Shown here in pieces: positions 40,145 to 48,257 of a stretch of 50,225 nt of DNA. Each line of letters opens with the position of its first letter. Position 1 is the first letter of the stretch. Source of the stretch: an uncultured Oscillospiraceae bacterium. GTDB taxonomy: Bacteria > Bacillota > Clostridia > Oscillospirales > Oscillospiraceae. Both the position numbers and the translations under genes were made by a program. The DNA lies in the NCBI GenBank assembly GCA_934615645.1, contig CAKTTR010000003.1:1-50225 (forward strand), in the 5' to 3' direction. The notes beneath the pieces are model-generated. The model was given only the letters and a program-made list of their open reading frames with translations. It was not told where the DNA came from and did no database searches.

Positions 40145-41302
40145 TCATTCGTAGCGCGGCGAGATATAGCGATTCTCGGAATCCGGCTGGGGCCGCATGT
40201 GGATCCCGGAGACAACGCCCATGGCCAGGTACATCGTGACCAGGGAGCTGCCGCCGTAGCTGATAAAGGGCAGCGTCAGACCGATGACCGGAAAGGAGCC
40301 AACGCACATGCCGACATTGATCGCCACCTGGAAGACCAGCATCGCCGCGATGCCGATGCAGATCAGGCGGTTCATATAGTTTTTCGTCTTCAGCCCCACA
40401 TAGATACAGCGGACGATGATCGCCGTCAGCAGCAGCAGGGTAAACAACGCCCCCAGCATCCCCAGCTCCTCACCGATGGCGGAAAAGATGAAGTCCGTAT
40501 GGTCGTTGGCTAGGCTCCCGGCTTGGGTCCGGGCGCCGTGGAACAGGCCCTGGCCTGTCAGCCCGCCGTTATTTAGAGAGAGCATACTCTGCTTCGTATG
40601 CCAGCGGACCGATGTCCCTTCTGGGTCGATGGTCGGGTCAAAGACCATGGCGATGCGGTTTTTCTGGTCGTCGCGCATCAGGTATTTCCAAGCCAGCGGA
40701 GCTACTGCGCCGGCGGCGGCAAAGCCCGCCAGGAACCACCGCAGCTTGACGCCGCCGACAAAGGCCATCACCAGGAAGATGAAGACATACACCAGCGCAA
40801 CGCCCGCATCCTTCGACAGCACCAGGATCAGCAGCACGATAAATGCCACCTGGAAGCCCAGCTGCAGGATCGATCGGGGCGCGCTGAGCTTGCGCTGATT
40901 GGTCTGCATCGTTTTGGCAAGAATGATAATAAACGGGATTTTGCACAGCTCTGCCGGCTGGATATTGAACGGCAGGATTGGGAAGGAAATCCAACTGCGG
41001 TTGCCCGTCGTCCCCTCGATGCCGAAGGGGACGAGCAGCAGCAGAAACAGCACATTGAACAAAAACAGCAGATGCCACCGCTCGGCGAAAATATCCACAT
41101 CCAGCAGCGTAAACGCAATATAGCACACGATCCCCAGCAGCAATGCCAAAAGCTGCCGCAGGATATAGCTGCCGCTGCCCATATAATTGGTCGCGCTGGC
41201 GATGATGACAATGCCGTAGACCGATGTCACCAGGCACAAAAGCAGCAGCAAAAGATCGCCCTTTTGAAAGAATTCCTTGAGCTTTCGCATCAGCTTTTGC
41301 AT
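40145..41302 (-). CDS. rodA: RodA/FtsW/SpoVE-family (SEDS) glycosyltransferase
   Basis: This 385-residue protein has about ten membrane helices and SEDS motifs: RSWISFPILPFNIQPAEL, GLTGQGLFHGARTQAG with ANDHTDFIFSAIGEELG, and the C-terminal LPFISYGGSSLV. SEDS proteins polymerise lipid II into glycan strands with a partner class B PBP. The sequence favours RodA (elongation) over FtsW, but SpoVE cannot be excluded. GGGAGGGG supports ATG 41302. No PBP gene is adjacent. A short gap separates it from the SLH gene on the same strand. Confidence 0.9.
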   Translation of the reverse strand: MQKLMRKLKEFFQKGDLLLLLLCLVTSVYGIVIIASATNYMGSGSYILRQLLALLLGIVCYIAFTLLDVDIFAERWHLLFLFNVLFLLLLVPFGIEGTTGNRSWISFPILPFNIQPAELCKIPFIIILAKTMQTNQRKLSAPRSILQLGFQVAFIVLLILVLSKDAGVALVYVFIFLVMAFVGGVKLRWFLAGFAAAGAVAPLAWKYLMRDDQKNRIAMVFDPTIDPEGTSVRWHTKQSMLSLNNGGLTGQGLFHGARTQAGSLANDHTDFIFSAIGEELGMLGALFTLLLLTAIIVRCIYVGLKTKNYMNRLICIGIAAMLVFQVAINVGMCVGSFPVIGLTLPFISYGGSSLVTMYLAMGVVSGIHMRPQPDSENRYISPRYE

Positions 41303-41386
41303 TTTGCACCCCTCCCATTGGCCCGCAGCTGCGCGGAAAATCTCTGGTTATTGTACCATTCCCGCCAAACAAAGTAAATATTAGTT

Positions 41387-41415
41387 TTGCAAAAAGATGG
41401 GGAATATGGTATGAT
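41387..41415 (+). promoter_or_regulatory. Promoter of tsaE-tsaB-upp
   Basis: TTGCAA (41387-41392) and TATGAT (41410-41415) are 17 bp apart, about 64 bases before tsaE. Confidence 0.65.
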
Positions 41416-41478
41416 GTTCATAAAGCAACCGCCGCGGCTCGTTTTTTTGCGCCCCGGCAGGCAAATGGGGGCAGAATT

Positions 41479-41919
41479 ATGGATTATACGACCCACTCGC
41501 CCCGGCAGACGGAGCAGCTGGGCCGTGCCTTTGGCGCGCGGCTGCAGCCAGGCGAGCTTGTCGCCTTTTACGGCGGCCTGGGCGCGGGAAAAACGGCGTT
41601 CATCCGGGGTCTTGCCGCGGGGCTGGGTATTTCGGAGCCGGTGACGAGCCCGACCTATACGGTTGTCAACGAATACCTCTCCGGCCGGGTGCCGCTGTTC
41701 CACTTTGATCTCTACCGCCTGTCCAGTGCGGACGATCTGTTCGACATCGGCTGGGAGGATTATCTCCAGCGCGGCGGCGTCTGTGCCGTGGAGTGGAGCG
41801 AGAATGCGCCGGAGGCGCTGGAGGGCGCCATCGAAGTCCGGATCGTGCCGGGCGCAGATGACGAAAGCCGAATCATTTCAATCACCGGAGGCGAACGCTT
41901 TGCAGATCTTAGCGATTGA
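41479..41919 (+). CDS. tsaE: tRNA t6A modification ATPase TsaE
   Basis: This 146-residue P-loop protein has Walker A GGLGAGKT (32-39), SPTYTVVNEY and the HFDLYRL motif of TsaE. It works with TsaB and TsaD to make N6-threonylcarbamoyladenosine at position 37 of ANN-reading tRNAs. Its length is normal. GGGGG precedes ATG 41479. It overlaps tsaB by 20 bases, so the two are translated together. tsaD is not in this window. Confidence 0.95.
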   Translation: MDYTTHSPRQTEQLGRAFGARLQPGELVAFYGGLGAGKTAFIRGLAAGLGISEPVTSPTYTVVNEYLSGRVPLFHFDLYRLSSADDLFDIGWEDYLQRGGVCAVEWSENAPEALEGAIEVRIVPGADDESRIISITGGERFADLSD

Positions 41920-42601
41920 GACCTCCGCCAAAGCCGCCTCTGCCGCGCTGGTCGCGGACGGCGTGCTCAAAGCGGAGTATTTCCAAAACAGCGGTCAGAC
42001 CCATAGCCGGACGCTGCTGAAGCTGGTGCAGGACATGCTGCAAAACTGCGACACACCTGTCGCTGCACTGGACGCCGTGGCCTGCGCCATTGGCCCGGGC
42101 AGCTTTACCGGCGTGCGCATCGGGCTGGCAGCAGCCAAGGGCCTGTGCTGGGGCGCAGATCTGCCGCTGTACGGCGTCTCGACCCTGGCGGCCATGGCCT
42201 ACGGCGCGGGCCTGCCAGACGGGCTCATCTGCCCGGTGATGGACGCACGGCGCAGCCAGGTCTATACGGCGCTGTTCTGCGCAGAGGGCGGTAAGCTCCG
42301 CCGTCTGGCAGAGGATCAGGCCATCGCCTTGGCAGATTGGGCCGCGCAGCTGCGCGCTTACGCGCAGCCGATCTGGCTGGTCGGCGACGGCGCTGCATTG
42401 GCCGCCAAGGCGCTGGCCGGGACCGGGCTTTCCCTGCACCTTGCGCCGGAGCATCTGCGCCAGCAGCGGGCCGCAGGGGTCGCCCTGGCTGCCCTGGCAG
42501 AGGGCACTGTGCAGGACGCAGCCTATATTACACCGAATTACTTGCGGCTCCCCCAGGCAGAGCGAGAGCGCCTGGCCCGCATGAAAGATAAAAAGGAGTA
42601 A
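41900..42601 (+). CDS. tsaB: tRNA t6A modification protein TsaB
   Basis: This 233-residue ASKHA-fold protein has the family N-terminus LAIETSAKAASAAL and the typical CAIGPGSFTGVRIGLAAAKG. It forms the scaffold of the t6A complex with TsaD and TsaE. The frame is open upstream, but TTG 41900, with GGAGG nine bases before it, gives the family start; no ATG fits. rimI and tsaD, which often follow tsaB, are absent here; upp begins four bases after the stop. Confidence 0.93.
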   Translation: MQILAIETSAKAASAALVADGVLKAEYFQNSGQTHSRTLLKLVQDMLQNCDTPVAALDAVACAIGPGSFTGVRIGLAAAKGLCWGADLPLYGVSTLAAMAYGAGLPDGLICPVMDARRSQVYTALFCAEGGKLRRLAEDQAIALADWAAQLRAYAQPIWLVGDGAALAAKALAGTGLSLHLAPEHLRQQRAAGVALAALAEGTVQDAAYITPNYLRLPQAERERLARMKDKKE

Positions 42602-42605
42602 AAAG

Positions 42606-43238
42606 ATGGGTAAGATTTATGTATTGGATCATCCGCTGCTGCAGCATAAGCTGTCAATCCTGCGGAATAAAGACACGGGCGTAAAAGAGTTCCGCGAGAT
42701 CGTCGGCGAGATCGCGGCCCTGATGTGCTACGAAGCCACCCGCAACCTGCCGACGGAGGACGTCGAAGTCGAGACGCCCATCGGTCTGGCCCACACGAAG
42801 ATCCTCGCCGGTAAGAAAATGGCCATCGTCCCGATCCTGCGGGCGGGCCTCGGCATGGTGGACAGCATCATCGACCTCATTCCCTCGGCTAAAGTCGGTC
42901 ATGTCGGCCTGTTCCGCGATCCGGAGACCCATGAGCCGGTGAAGTACTACTGCAAAATGCCGCCGGATATCGCGGAACGGCAGGTCTTCGTTGTTGACCC
43001 CATGCTGGCCACCGGCGGCAGCGCCAGCGCGACGCTGGATATCCTCAAGAAAGAATACGGCTGCCACAGCATCACGATGCTCAATATCCTGGCCGCCCCC
43101 GAGGGCGTCGCCCTGATCCAGAAGGAGCATCCGGATGTCGACGTCTTCGTCGCAGCGGTCGATGAAAAGCTCAACGAAAACGCCTACATCGTCCCCGGCC
43201 TCGGCGACGCCGGCGACCGGATCTTTGGCACGAAATAA
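42606..43238 (+). CDS. upp: Uracil phosphoribosyltransferase
   Basis: This 210-residue enzyme makes UMP from uracil and PRPP for pyrimidine salvage. The N-terminus YVLDHPLLQHKLSILRNKDT, the loop VPILRAGLGMVDS, the PRPP site VFVVDPMLATGGSAS and the uracil-binding AYIVPGLGDAGDR are all intact. AAAAGGAG lies just before ATG 42606. It is the last gene of the tsaE operon and is followed by a large hairpin array rather than a simple terminator. Confidence 0.97.
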   Translation: MGKIYVLDHPLLQHKLSILRNKDTGVKEFREIVGEIAALMCYEATRNLPTEDVEVETPIGLAHTKILAGKKMAIVPILRAGLGMVDSIIDLIPSAKVGHVGLFRDPETHEPVKYYCKMPPDIAERQVFVVDPMLATGGSASATLDILKKEYGCHSITMLNILAAPEGVALIQKEHPDVDVFVAAVDEKLNENAYIVPGLGDAGDRIFGTK

Positions 43239-43256
43239 AAGCAATGCATTCCATTT

Positions 43257-43552
43257 ACGCAGCGGTACCTAGTTTGGTGCCGCTGCGTGGGCTTGTCAAA
43301 AAAGTACTTTTGACAAGCTCTCAAACAAGACCCGCTTCGCTGGGCTCTCGTTTGAGGGGATTGCACCCTGCTGCGCGCATAATTTTCACGCCCTTGGCGT
43401 GAAAATTCCACACTTGCATGGCGAGAAGTATTTTCCCCGACGTACACGCCGCCGGAAAAAATGATTTTGACTTCATTTGCGCCGTGCGCGGCGCAAACTC
43501 TGCGAGGCTTTTTGACACTCTACCGCAGCGGCACCTAGTTTGGTGCCGCTGC
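43257..43552. repeat. Hairpin-array intergenic element bounded by two near-identical hairpins
   Basis: This 296-base gene-free stretch holds at least five stem-loops in a row: 43257-43288 (13-bp stem), 43291-43318 (11-bp perfect), 43320-43346 (7-bp outer stem), 43381-43407 (12-bp perfect) and 43476-43497 (9-bp perfect). A final one at 43525-43552 (11-bp perfect) repeats the first almost exactly (GCAGCGGYACC, TAGTTT loop). The density is far beyond a normal terminator and suggests a non-autonomous mobile or structured-RNA repeat, which I infer from layout only. Confidence 0.65.
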
Positions 43553-43577
43553 AGTTCTTTCTTACAAGGTTCTCCCT

Positions 43578-44654
43578 TCACGCCATCGGGTGCTCCAGCC
43601 ATTGTTCTAGTTGGCGGCAGCAGGCTTCGCTGGCTTCGGTAACGCCTTTGAAATCGACGTGGGGATGCATTCGGCGCTCGATGGCGTCGTGCAGGGCCTT
43701 GGCCTCCTGCAGCTCGGGCACGGCCTCGGCAAGAAGACGCGTCATCATCTGGCGCAGATAGCCCGCCTGACGGCTGGCCGCGGGCGAGACCTGGACCAGG
43801 GCATCCAGATCCAGCGGCGTCGTCCCCACCAGATCGCAGGCGAAGTGACTGCTCTGGCGGACGAAGGCCGTCGCCAGCTGGGGCAGGTACAGCTGCGCTG
43901 GGCCGCCGTCCGGGTCCAGCGGGCTGTAACCGGCGATGACATTTTGCCCCGCATCCAACGCCAACCGGACGATCTCCTGCAGATATCTGCCGCTCAAATG
44001 GCAGCTGTCTAGCAACAGATAGATCGTCGCCGCAGACTGGAACATCCCATAGCGGCTGATGCAGCCCGACGGCGTAACGCCGGTGAAAAACAGCGCCCGC
44101 AGCGTCCCCTGGCCCCGGCTGCCGCGCAGCAGGGGCGTCAGTAGCATCCCCGCAGCTGCCGTCAGGCGGTCTGCCGCGGCCTGCTGGTCCACCAGCTCCT
44201 CCCGCAGGCGGTACAGCGCCTGCACCGCCCGCAGCGCCTGACGGACCCGGCGATAGCACGCCTGATTTTCCGCCTGCAGCTGCCCAAGCTCCTCCCGCAT
44301 AGGCGCCAGCGCCGCCGCGTCGTAAAAGCGGCCCAGGTCGAGATATACGCCGTCGCTGCCGCACAGGGGCGGCTCCGCGGCGTGGGGCGGCGTTGCATCG
44401 CAGACCGCCAGCCCGGCCTGGCCGATCAGCAGCGTATCCAAAGAATCCGGATCTGAGGAGCACAGACCCAGCTCACAGTCCGCCTCCAGATCGGCGGCGG
44501 TCTTGGCCAAGCGGCGCATCAACGTCGACTTGCCGCAGCCTGGCCCGCCCTTGAGATAAATGCGCCGCCGGACCCGCGGATCGGCCATCACGGCGGAGAA
44601 GCGGTTAAAAAAGCCCTGGGGCGTATTGGCGCCGGGGAAATAGACAATGGACAT
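43578..44654 (-). CDS. PRK06851-like P-loop ATPase
   Basis: This 358-residue protein has a P-loop GGPGCGKST (36-44) after a start typical of the family (MSIVYFPGANTPQGFFNRF), a helical middle (about 110-170) and a second nucleotide-fold half around ATIYLLLDSCHLSG. It is a soluble ATPase of unknown role found in spore-forming Firmicutes. GGGAGG supports ATG 44654 over an upstream ATG. It is a single gene on this strand, diverging from feoA. The second half lacks a clear Walker A sequence. Confidence 0.8.
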   Translation of the reverse strand: MSIVYFPGANTPQGFFNRFSAVMADPRVRRRIYLKGGPGCGKSTLMRRLAKTAADLEADCELGLCSSDPDSLDTLLIGQAGLAVCDATPPHAAEPPLCGSDGVYLDLGRFYDAAALAPMREELGQLQAENQACYRRVRQALRAVQALYRLREELVDQQAAADRLTAAAGMLLTPLLRGSRGQGTLRALFFTGVTPSGCISRYGMFQSAATIYLLLDSCHLSGRYLQEIVRLALDAGQNVIAGYSPLDPDGGPAQLYLPQLATAFVRQSSHFACDLVGTTPLDLDALVQVSPAASRQAGYLRQMMTRLLAEAVPELQEAKALHDAIERRMHPHVDFKGVTEASEACCRQLEQWLEHPMA

Positions 44655-44690
44655 AGGCAAACCTCCCAAAAAGAACTCATACTATGCTAT

Positions 44691-44719
44691 GCCGCACCGC
44701 CGCCCGGGGTGCGGCTTTT
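44691..44719 (+). terminator. Hairpin in the region upstream of feoA
   Basis: An 8-bp stem (44691-44698 with 44708-44715) is followed by TTTT. It faces feoA, so it could be a leader attenuator or simply insulate feoA. No metal-regulator box was recognised. Confidence 0.4.
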
Positions 44720-44910
44720 CGTTCGTCGTACGATCCTCTGATGGAAAAATCTATAAAGCCGCCGTCTGCTACGCTATCTTATGCGGGGTCGGCGCAGTAT
44801 CCGGGGGGGATGCGCCAAAGCATTTTGCACAGTGGACCGGCTTCCCGTAGCACAAAAGCCGAAAAAACGGATACATTGGCATAGGCGACTTTTTGGAAGG
44901 AGGCGCAAGC

Positions 44911-45198
44911 ATGTTACAAAACTGCGTGCCGCTGAACGCGCTGCGGCCCGGCCAACATGGCACAGTGGCGCAGCTCCAGCTGCAAGGGCCCCTGCTGCAG
45001 CGGCTGCTGGACCTCGGACTGACCGAGGACTGTCCCATCTCGTGCCGCCTGCGCGCACCGACGGGCGACCCGTCGGCCTATGGCATCCGGGGCGCTGTCA
45101 TCGCGCTGCGCAGCGCGGACGCCGCCGGGATCCTGGTACGATTGGAGGGAACGCCATGGCTGGACGAAGCAGCGCAGCGGACTTCACCGTCGCCCTGA
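44911..45198 (+). CDS. feoA: Ferrous iron transport protein FeoA
   Basis: This 95-residue SH3-like protein (PLNALRPGQHGTVAQLQLQG, RLLDLGLTEDCPISCR) is the small cytoplasmic partner of FeoB. AAGGAGG supports ATG 44911. Its final 43 bases overlap the feoB start in another frame, so the two are tightly coupled, and its C-terminus (about 12 residues) reads through into feoB sequence. FeoAB imports Fe(II), expected in anaerobes. Confidence 0.9.
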   Translation: MLQNCVPLNALRPGQHGTVAQLQLQGPLLQRLLDLGLTEDCPISCRLRAPTGDPSAYGIRGAVIALRSADAAGILVRLEGTPWLDEAAQRTSPSP

Positions 45199-46982
45199 TT
45201 GGCAACCCCAATGTGGGCAAAAGTACGCTGTTCAACCGCCTGACCGGGCTACGCCAGCACACCGGCAACTGGTCCGGCAAAACAGTCGAGCAAGCCGAGG
45301 GGTTTTATCCATATAAAGGCAAGCGCTACCGCCTGGTCGACCTGCCGGGGACCTATTCCCTGCGCAGCCGCAGCCGCGACGAGGCGATCACCGCGACCTA
45401 TCTCCGCCAGCAAACACCGGATTGCGTCCTTGTCATCTGCGACGGCACCTGTCTGGAGCGAAATCTGATCCTGGTGCAGCAGCTGCTGGGGCTGACGACG
45501 CGGCTCGTCGTCGCAGTGAATCTCCTGGATGAAGCGGCGCGCCGTGGCATTGCGCTGGACCTGCCCCTGCTGCAGCGGCAGCTGGGCGCACCGGTGGTGG
45601 GCATCAGCGCCGGCCATGGCACCGGGCTGCCGCAGCTGCAGGAGCTGGTCCGGCAAGTCTGCCAGGGCTATCTGGCCGCCCCGGGGGATGGCAGCGCGGC
45701 ATCCGACGCCCGCCAGGAGGCCCGCCGGGCGGGGCAGATCGCCCGCATGACCGTCCAGCAGGCAGCGCCGCCGCAGGCAAACCGGTTTGACCGGCTGCTG
45801 ATGCGCCGAGGCTTTGGTGCGGCGTTCCTGCTTTTTCTCCTGCTGGGGCTGCTTTGGCTGACCATCGCTGGGGCAAACTATCCCACAGCGGCGCTGCAGG
45901 CAGGCTTTGACGCCCTGGGCCGGTGCCTGGCGCGATGGCTCCAGGGACTGCCGCCGTTTTTCTTCGGTCTGCTGACCCAGGGGCTTTACGCCACGGCGGC
46001 CCGGGTCGTTGCCGTGATGCTGCCGCCGATGGCGATCTTTTTTCCCCTCTTCACGTTGCTGGAGGATGCCGGTCTGCTGCCCCGGGTGGCTTTTTTGCTG
46101 GACCGCCCCTTTGCCCGCTGCGGCGGGGAGGGCCGGATAGCGCTGCCGATGTGCATGGGCCTGGGCTGCAACGCCGCCGGAATCACCGGCTGCCGCATTC
46201 TGAGCCCTGGCCCCGCCAGGACGGCGGCCATCCTCACAAACGCGCTGATTCCCTGCAACGGGCGCTTTCCGGCGCTCATTCTGCTGGCCGGGATGCTCCT
46301 GGGGGCATTCGGGCTGGACTCTCCCCTGGCGCGGGCCGCTGTTTTGCTGCTGGCCCTGGCCCTGTCCGTCGCGGCGACGCTGCTGCTGTGCCACTTCATC
46401 ACAGCCCGCACCAGCAGCACGCCCGGCAGCTTTCTGCTGGAGCTGCCACCCTATCGCAAGCCCCGGATCGGGCAGGTGCTGGTCCGGGCGGCGTTGGACC
46501 GGACGCTGCGGGTCCTAGGCCGGGCCGTCTGCATTGCCGCACCGGCAGGCTGTGTGATCTGGCTCCTGGCCCACTGCACCCTGCCCGGCAGCGAGACGCT
46601 GCTGCAAGCGGCAGCGGCGTTTCTTGAGGCCCCCGGGCATCTGCTGGGCCTCAGCGGCCCCATTCTGCTGGCATTTTTCCTGTCGCTCCCGGCCAATGAG
46701 CTGATGCTGCCGCTGTGCCTTTTGATCCTCTGCGGCGGCAGTCTGGACGCGGCGCTGCCGGAGACCGCCATGGCCGCCACCCTTGCCGGGTGCGGCTGGA
46801 CTTGGAAAACGGCCCTGTGCTGCATGATCTTTTTCCTGTTTCACTGGCCCTGCGGGACCAGCATCGCCACGATCTGGCGGGAAACGCGGCGCTGGCAAAC
46901 CGTCCTGGCGGCGATCTGCCTGCCGACCGCCCTGGGCGCAGCCCTCTGCTTTATGCTGCAATGGCTCCTGCGTCTTCTCTGA
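45156..46982 (+). CDS. feoB: Ferrous iron transporter FeoB
   Basis: This 608-residue protein has an N-terminal G domain: G1 GNPNVGKST (16-24), G2 region GNWSGKTVEQ (37-46) and G3 DLPGTYSL (62-69), then a helical GDI region and a membrane part with the gate repeats (GLGCNAAGITGCRILSP and SLPANELMLPLCLLIL). It moves Fe(II) across the inner membrane, controlled by GTP. The Cys after GLG in the gate is present. GGAGGGAA precedes ATG 45156. It is on the short side for FeoB (often about 650-770) but motifs are complete. Confidence 0.95.
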   Translation: MAGRSSAADFTVALIGNPNVGKSTLFNRLTGLRQHTGNWSGKTVEQAEGFYPYKGKRYRLVDLPGTYSLRSRSRDEAITATYLRQQTPDCVLVICDGTCLERNLILVQQLLGLTTRLVVAVNLLDEAARRGIALDLPLLQRQLGAPVVGISAGHGTGLPQLQELVRQVCQGYLAAPGDGSAASDARQEARRAGQIARMTVQQAAPPQANRFDRLLMRRGFGAAFLLFLLLGLLWLTIAGANYPTAALQAGFDALGRCLARWLQGLPPFFFGLLTQGLYATAARVVAVMLPPMAIFFPLFTLLEDAGLLPRVAFLLDRPFARCGGEGRIALPMCMGLGCNAAGITGCRILSPGPARTAAILTNALIPCNGRFPALILLAGMLLGAFGLDSPLARAAVLLLALALSVAATLLLCHFITARTSSTPGSFLLELPPYRKPRIGQVLVRAALDRTLRVLGRAVCIAAPAGCVIWLLAHCTLPGSETLLQAAAAFLEAPGHLLGLSGPILLAFFLSLPANELMLPLCLLILCGGSLDAALPETAMAATLAGCGWTWKTALCCMIFFLFHWPCGTSIATIWRETRRWQTVLAAICLPTALGAALCFMLQWLLRLL

Positions 46983-47054
46983 CGCGGTTGCAATGCGACT
47001 TACACAAAACCGGCAGGCAATTTTTGTCAGGAATCACGATTCGCCGTTTTCCTC

Positions 47055-47083
47055 TTGATTTTCCGCCGCCGGACGATTACAAT
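47055..47083 (+). promoter_or_regulatory. Promoter of the DUF1292 gene
   Basis: TTGATT (47055-47060) and TACAAT (47078-47083) lie 17 bp apart, 33 bases before the start codon. Confidence 0.65.
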
Positions 47084-47116
47084 ATAGAAAACGGATGCAC
47101 AGACGGGAGGCACACC

Positions 47117-47404
47117 ATGAGCGAATTTGGCGATAATTTCATCACCATCACCGATGAGGACGGCGTCGACTACGAGCTGGAGATCCTGGCGACGGTAGAA
47201 AACGGCGGCAACCTGTATTATGCCCTGGCCCCCGCTGGCGATGACGAAGCGGAAGAGGATCTGGAAGTCAGCATCCTCAAGGTCGTCGAAGAGGACGGAG
47301 AAGAGCTCTTTGCCGCTGTCACCGACGAGGATGAGCTGGAGCGGGTCTATGCCCAGTTCATCGAAGAATGCTACGAGGAAGACGACGAGGACGAAGACGA
47401 ATAA
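47117..47404 (+). CDS. DUF1292 small acidic protein
   Basis: This 95-residue, very acidic protein matches DUF1292 (YrzB-like): FITITDEDGVDYELEILAT, LYYALAPAGDD and LEVSILKVVEEDGEELFAAV, ending in an Asp/Glu tail. Function is unknown in all relatives. GGGAGG supports ATG 47117, although the frame is open upstream into feoB. Its own promoter precedes it, and the 6S RNA gene starts within a few bases of its stop. Confidence 0.9.
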   Translation: MSEFGDNFITITDEDGVDYELEILATVENGGNLYYALAPAGDDEAEEDLEVSILKVVEEDGEELFAAVTDEDELERVYAQFIEECYEEDDEDEDE

Positions 47405-47408
47405 TTCT

Positions 47409-47614
47409 GTATCGTTCCCTGCTTGGTGCGTGACGGTCCCATTTAGACCCACATCTTTTTCAAGGGACGCTGTACTTCTGCCGTGGATTGCAGGCCTCCC
47501 GCTGCCGCCCTGCGCGGCCAGTGGAAGTTGGAAGCAGCGAAGCAGCAGAGAGGCGACCCACCTGCCATCTCGTGCAGGTTATAACTGGGGCCGCACGGCC
47601 AAAGCGGGGATACA
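47409..47614 (+). ncRNA. ssrS: 6S RNA
   Basis: The transcript-like region has a closing stem (GTATC...CCCTGCTTGG at the 5' end with CCAAAGCGGGGATAC at the 3' end), a long interrupted hairpin between, and the 3' consensus GGTTATAACTGGGGCCGCAC, then GGCCAAAGCGGGG. This closely matches the 3' end of Bacillus 6S-1 RNA as I recall it (GGUAUAACUUUGGCCGCAUG). 6S RNA mimics an open promoter and binds the sigma-A RNA polymerase. A strong intrinsic terminator follows. Exact ends are estimates from the closing stem; no separate promoter was identified. Confidence 0.85.
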
Positions 47615-47616
47615 GA

Positions 47617-47646
47617 CGGCGCCGGGCGACCGGCGCCGCTTTTTTC
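47617..47646 (+). terminator. Terminator of the 6S RNA gene
   Basis: A perfect 9-bp GC stem (47617-47625 with 47630-47638) with a GCGA loop is followed by a run of six T. Confidence 0.85.
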
Positions 47647-47687
47647 TATTTTCCTAACCGCCCAATCCGGTAAAGAGAGGTACCCCC

Positions 47688-48194
47688 ATGACAAAACAAG
47701 AAACCTACACCTACCTGCGCGACCACGGCGTGGCCTTTGAGATCACGGAGCACAGCGCTGTCTATAATATGGCTGAGTGCGCCGCGTTGGCGCTGCCCTA
47801 TCCGGAGGCTGACGCAAAAAATCTCTTCGTCCGGGACGATAAAAAGCGGCATTACTATCTCATCACCGTCCGGGGCGACCGGCGGGTGGACCTGAAGCAA
47901 TTCCGCCGCGCCCACGGTGCCAGGCCCCTGACCTTCGCCTCTGCAAGCGAGCTGCAAACGCACCTGGGCCTGGCTCCGGGCTCGGTCACCCCCCTGGGCC
48001 TGCTGCAGGACACGGCGCACCAGGTGCAGTTTTTCCTCGACGCGGATTTTCTGACGCCGCCGGGCCGGATCGGCGTCCACCCGAACGACAATACAGCGAC
48101 GGTCTGGCTCCAAGCCGAAGCGCTGCTGCAGCTGCTCCGGGATTTCGGCACGCCGGTGGAGATCGCCGATTTCTCTGCTCCCGCGGCGGGGTGA
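47688..48194 (+). CDS. Prolyl-tRNA-associated (YbaK/ProX) deacylase-domain protein
   Basis: This 168-residue stand-alone editing domain of the YbaK/PrdX/ProXp family has YTYLRDHGVAFEITEHSAVY at the N-terminus, KNLFVRDDKKRHYYLITV and the conserved GSVTPLGLLQD. It hydrolyses mischarged tRNA-Pro (for example Ala-tRNA-Pro). GAGAGG precedes ATG 47688. It is a single gene between the 6S RNA and convergent TauE genes. Whether it prefers Ala or Cys cannot be read here. Confidence 0.9.
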   Translation: MTKQETYTYLRDHGVAFEITEHSAVYNMAECAALALPYPEADAKNLFVRDDKKRHYYLITVRGDRRVDLKQFRRAHGARPLTFASASELQTHLGLAPGSVTPLGLLQDTAHQVQFFLDADFLTPPGRIGVHPNDNTATVWLQAEALLQLLRDFGTPVEIADFSAPAAG

Positions 48195-48206
48195 ACGCAG
48201 AAACAG

Positions 48207-48257
48207 AAAAGCAGGACGGAAACGCAGTTTATTCCGCGTCTTCGTCCTGCTTTTTCG
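48207..48257. terminator. Long-loop hairpin between convergent genes
   Basis: A 12-bp perfect stem (48207-48218 with 48243-48254) with flanking A- and T-runs overlaps the 3' end of the TauE gene. Confidence 0.5.

Noticed and set aside
43321..44463. Minus-strand frame reading through the hairpin array from within the ATPase gene
   Set aside because: It uses a different frame from the P-loop protein and has no start signal; the array part is explained by stem-loops.
44691..44910. Metal-responsive riboswitch or DtxR/Fur box before feoA
   Set aside because: Only a simple hairpin is visible; no recognisable consensus box or riboswitch core was found.
47409..47614. SRP RNA or RNase P as an alternative to 6S RNA
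   Set aside because: The SRP GGAA tetraloop context and RNase P core sequences are missing, whereas the closing stem and 3' block fit 6S RNA.
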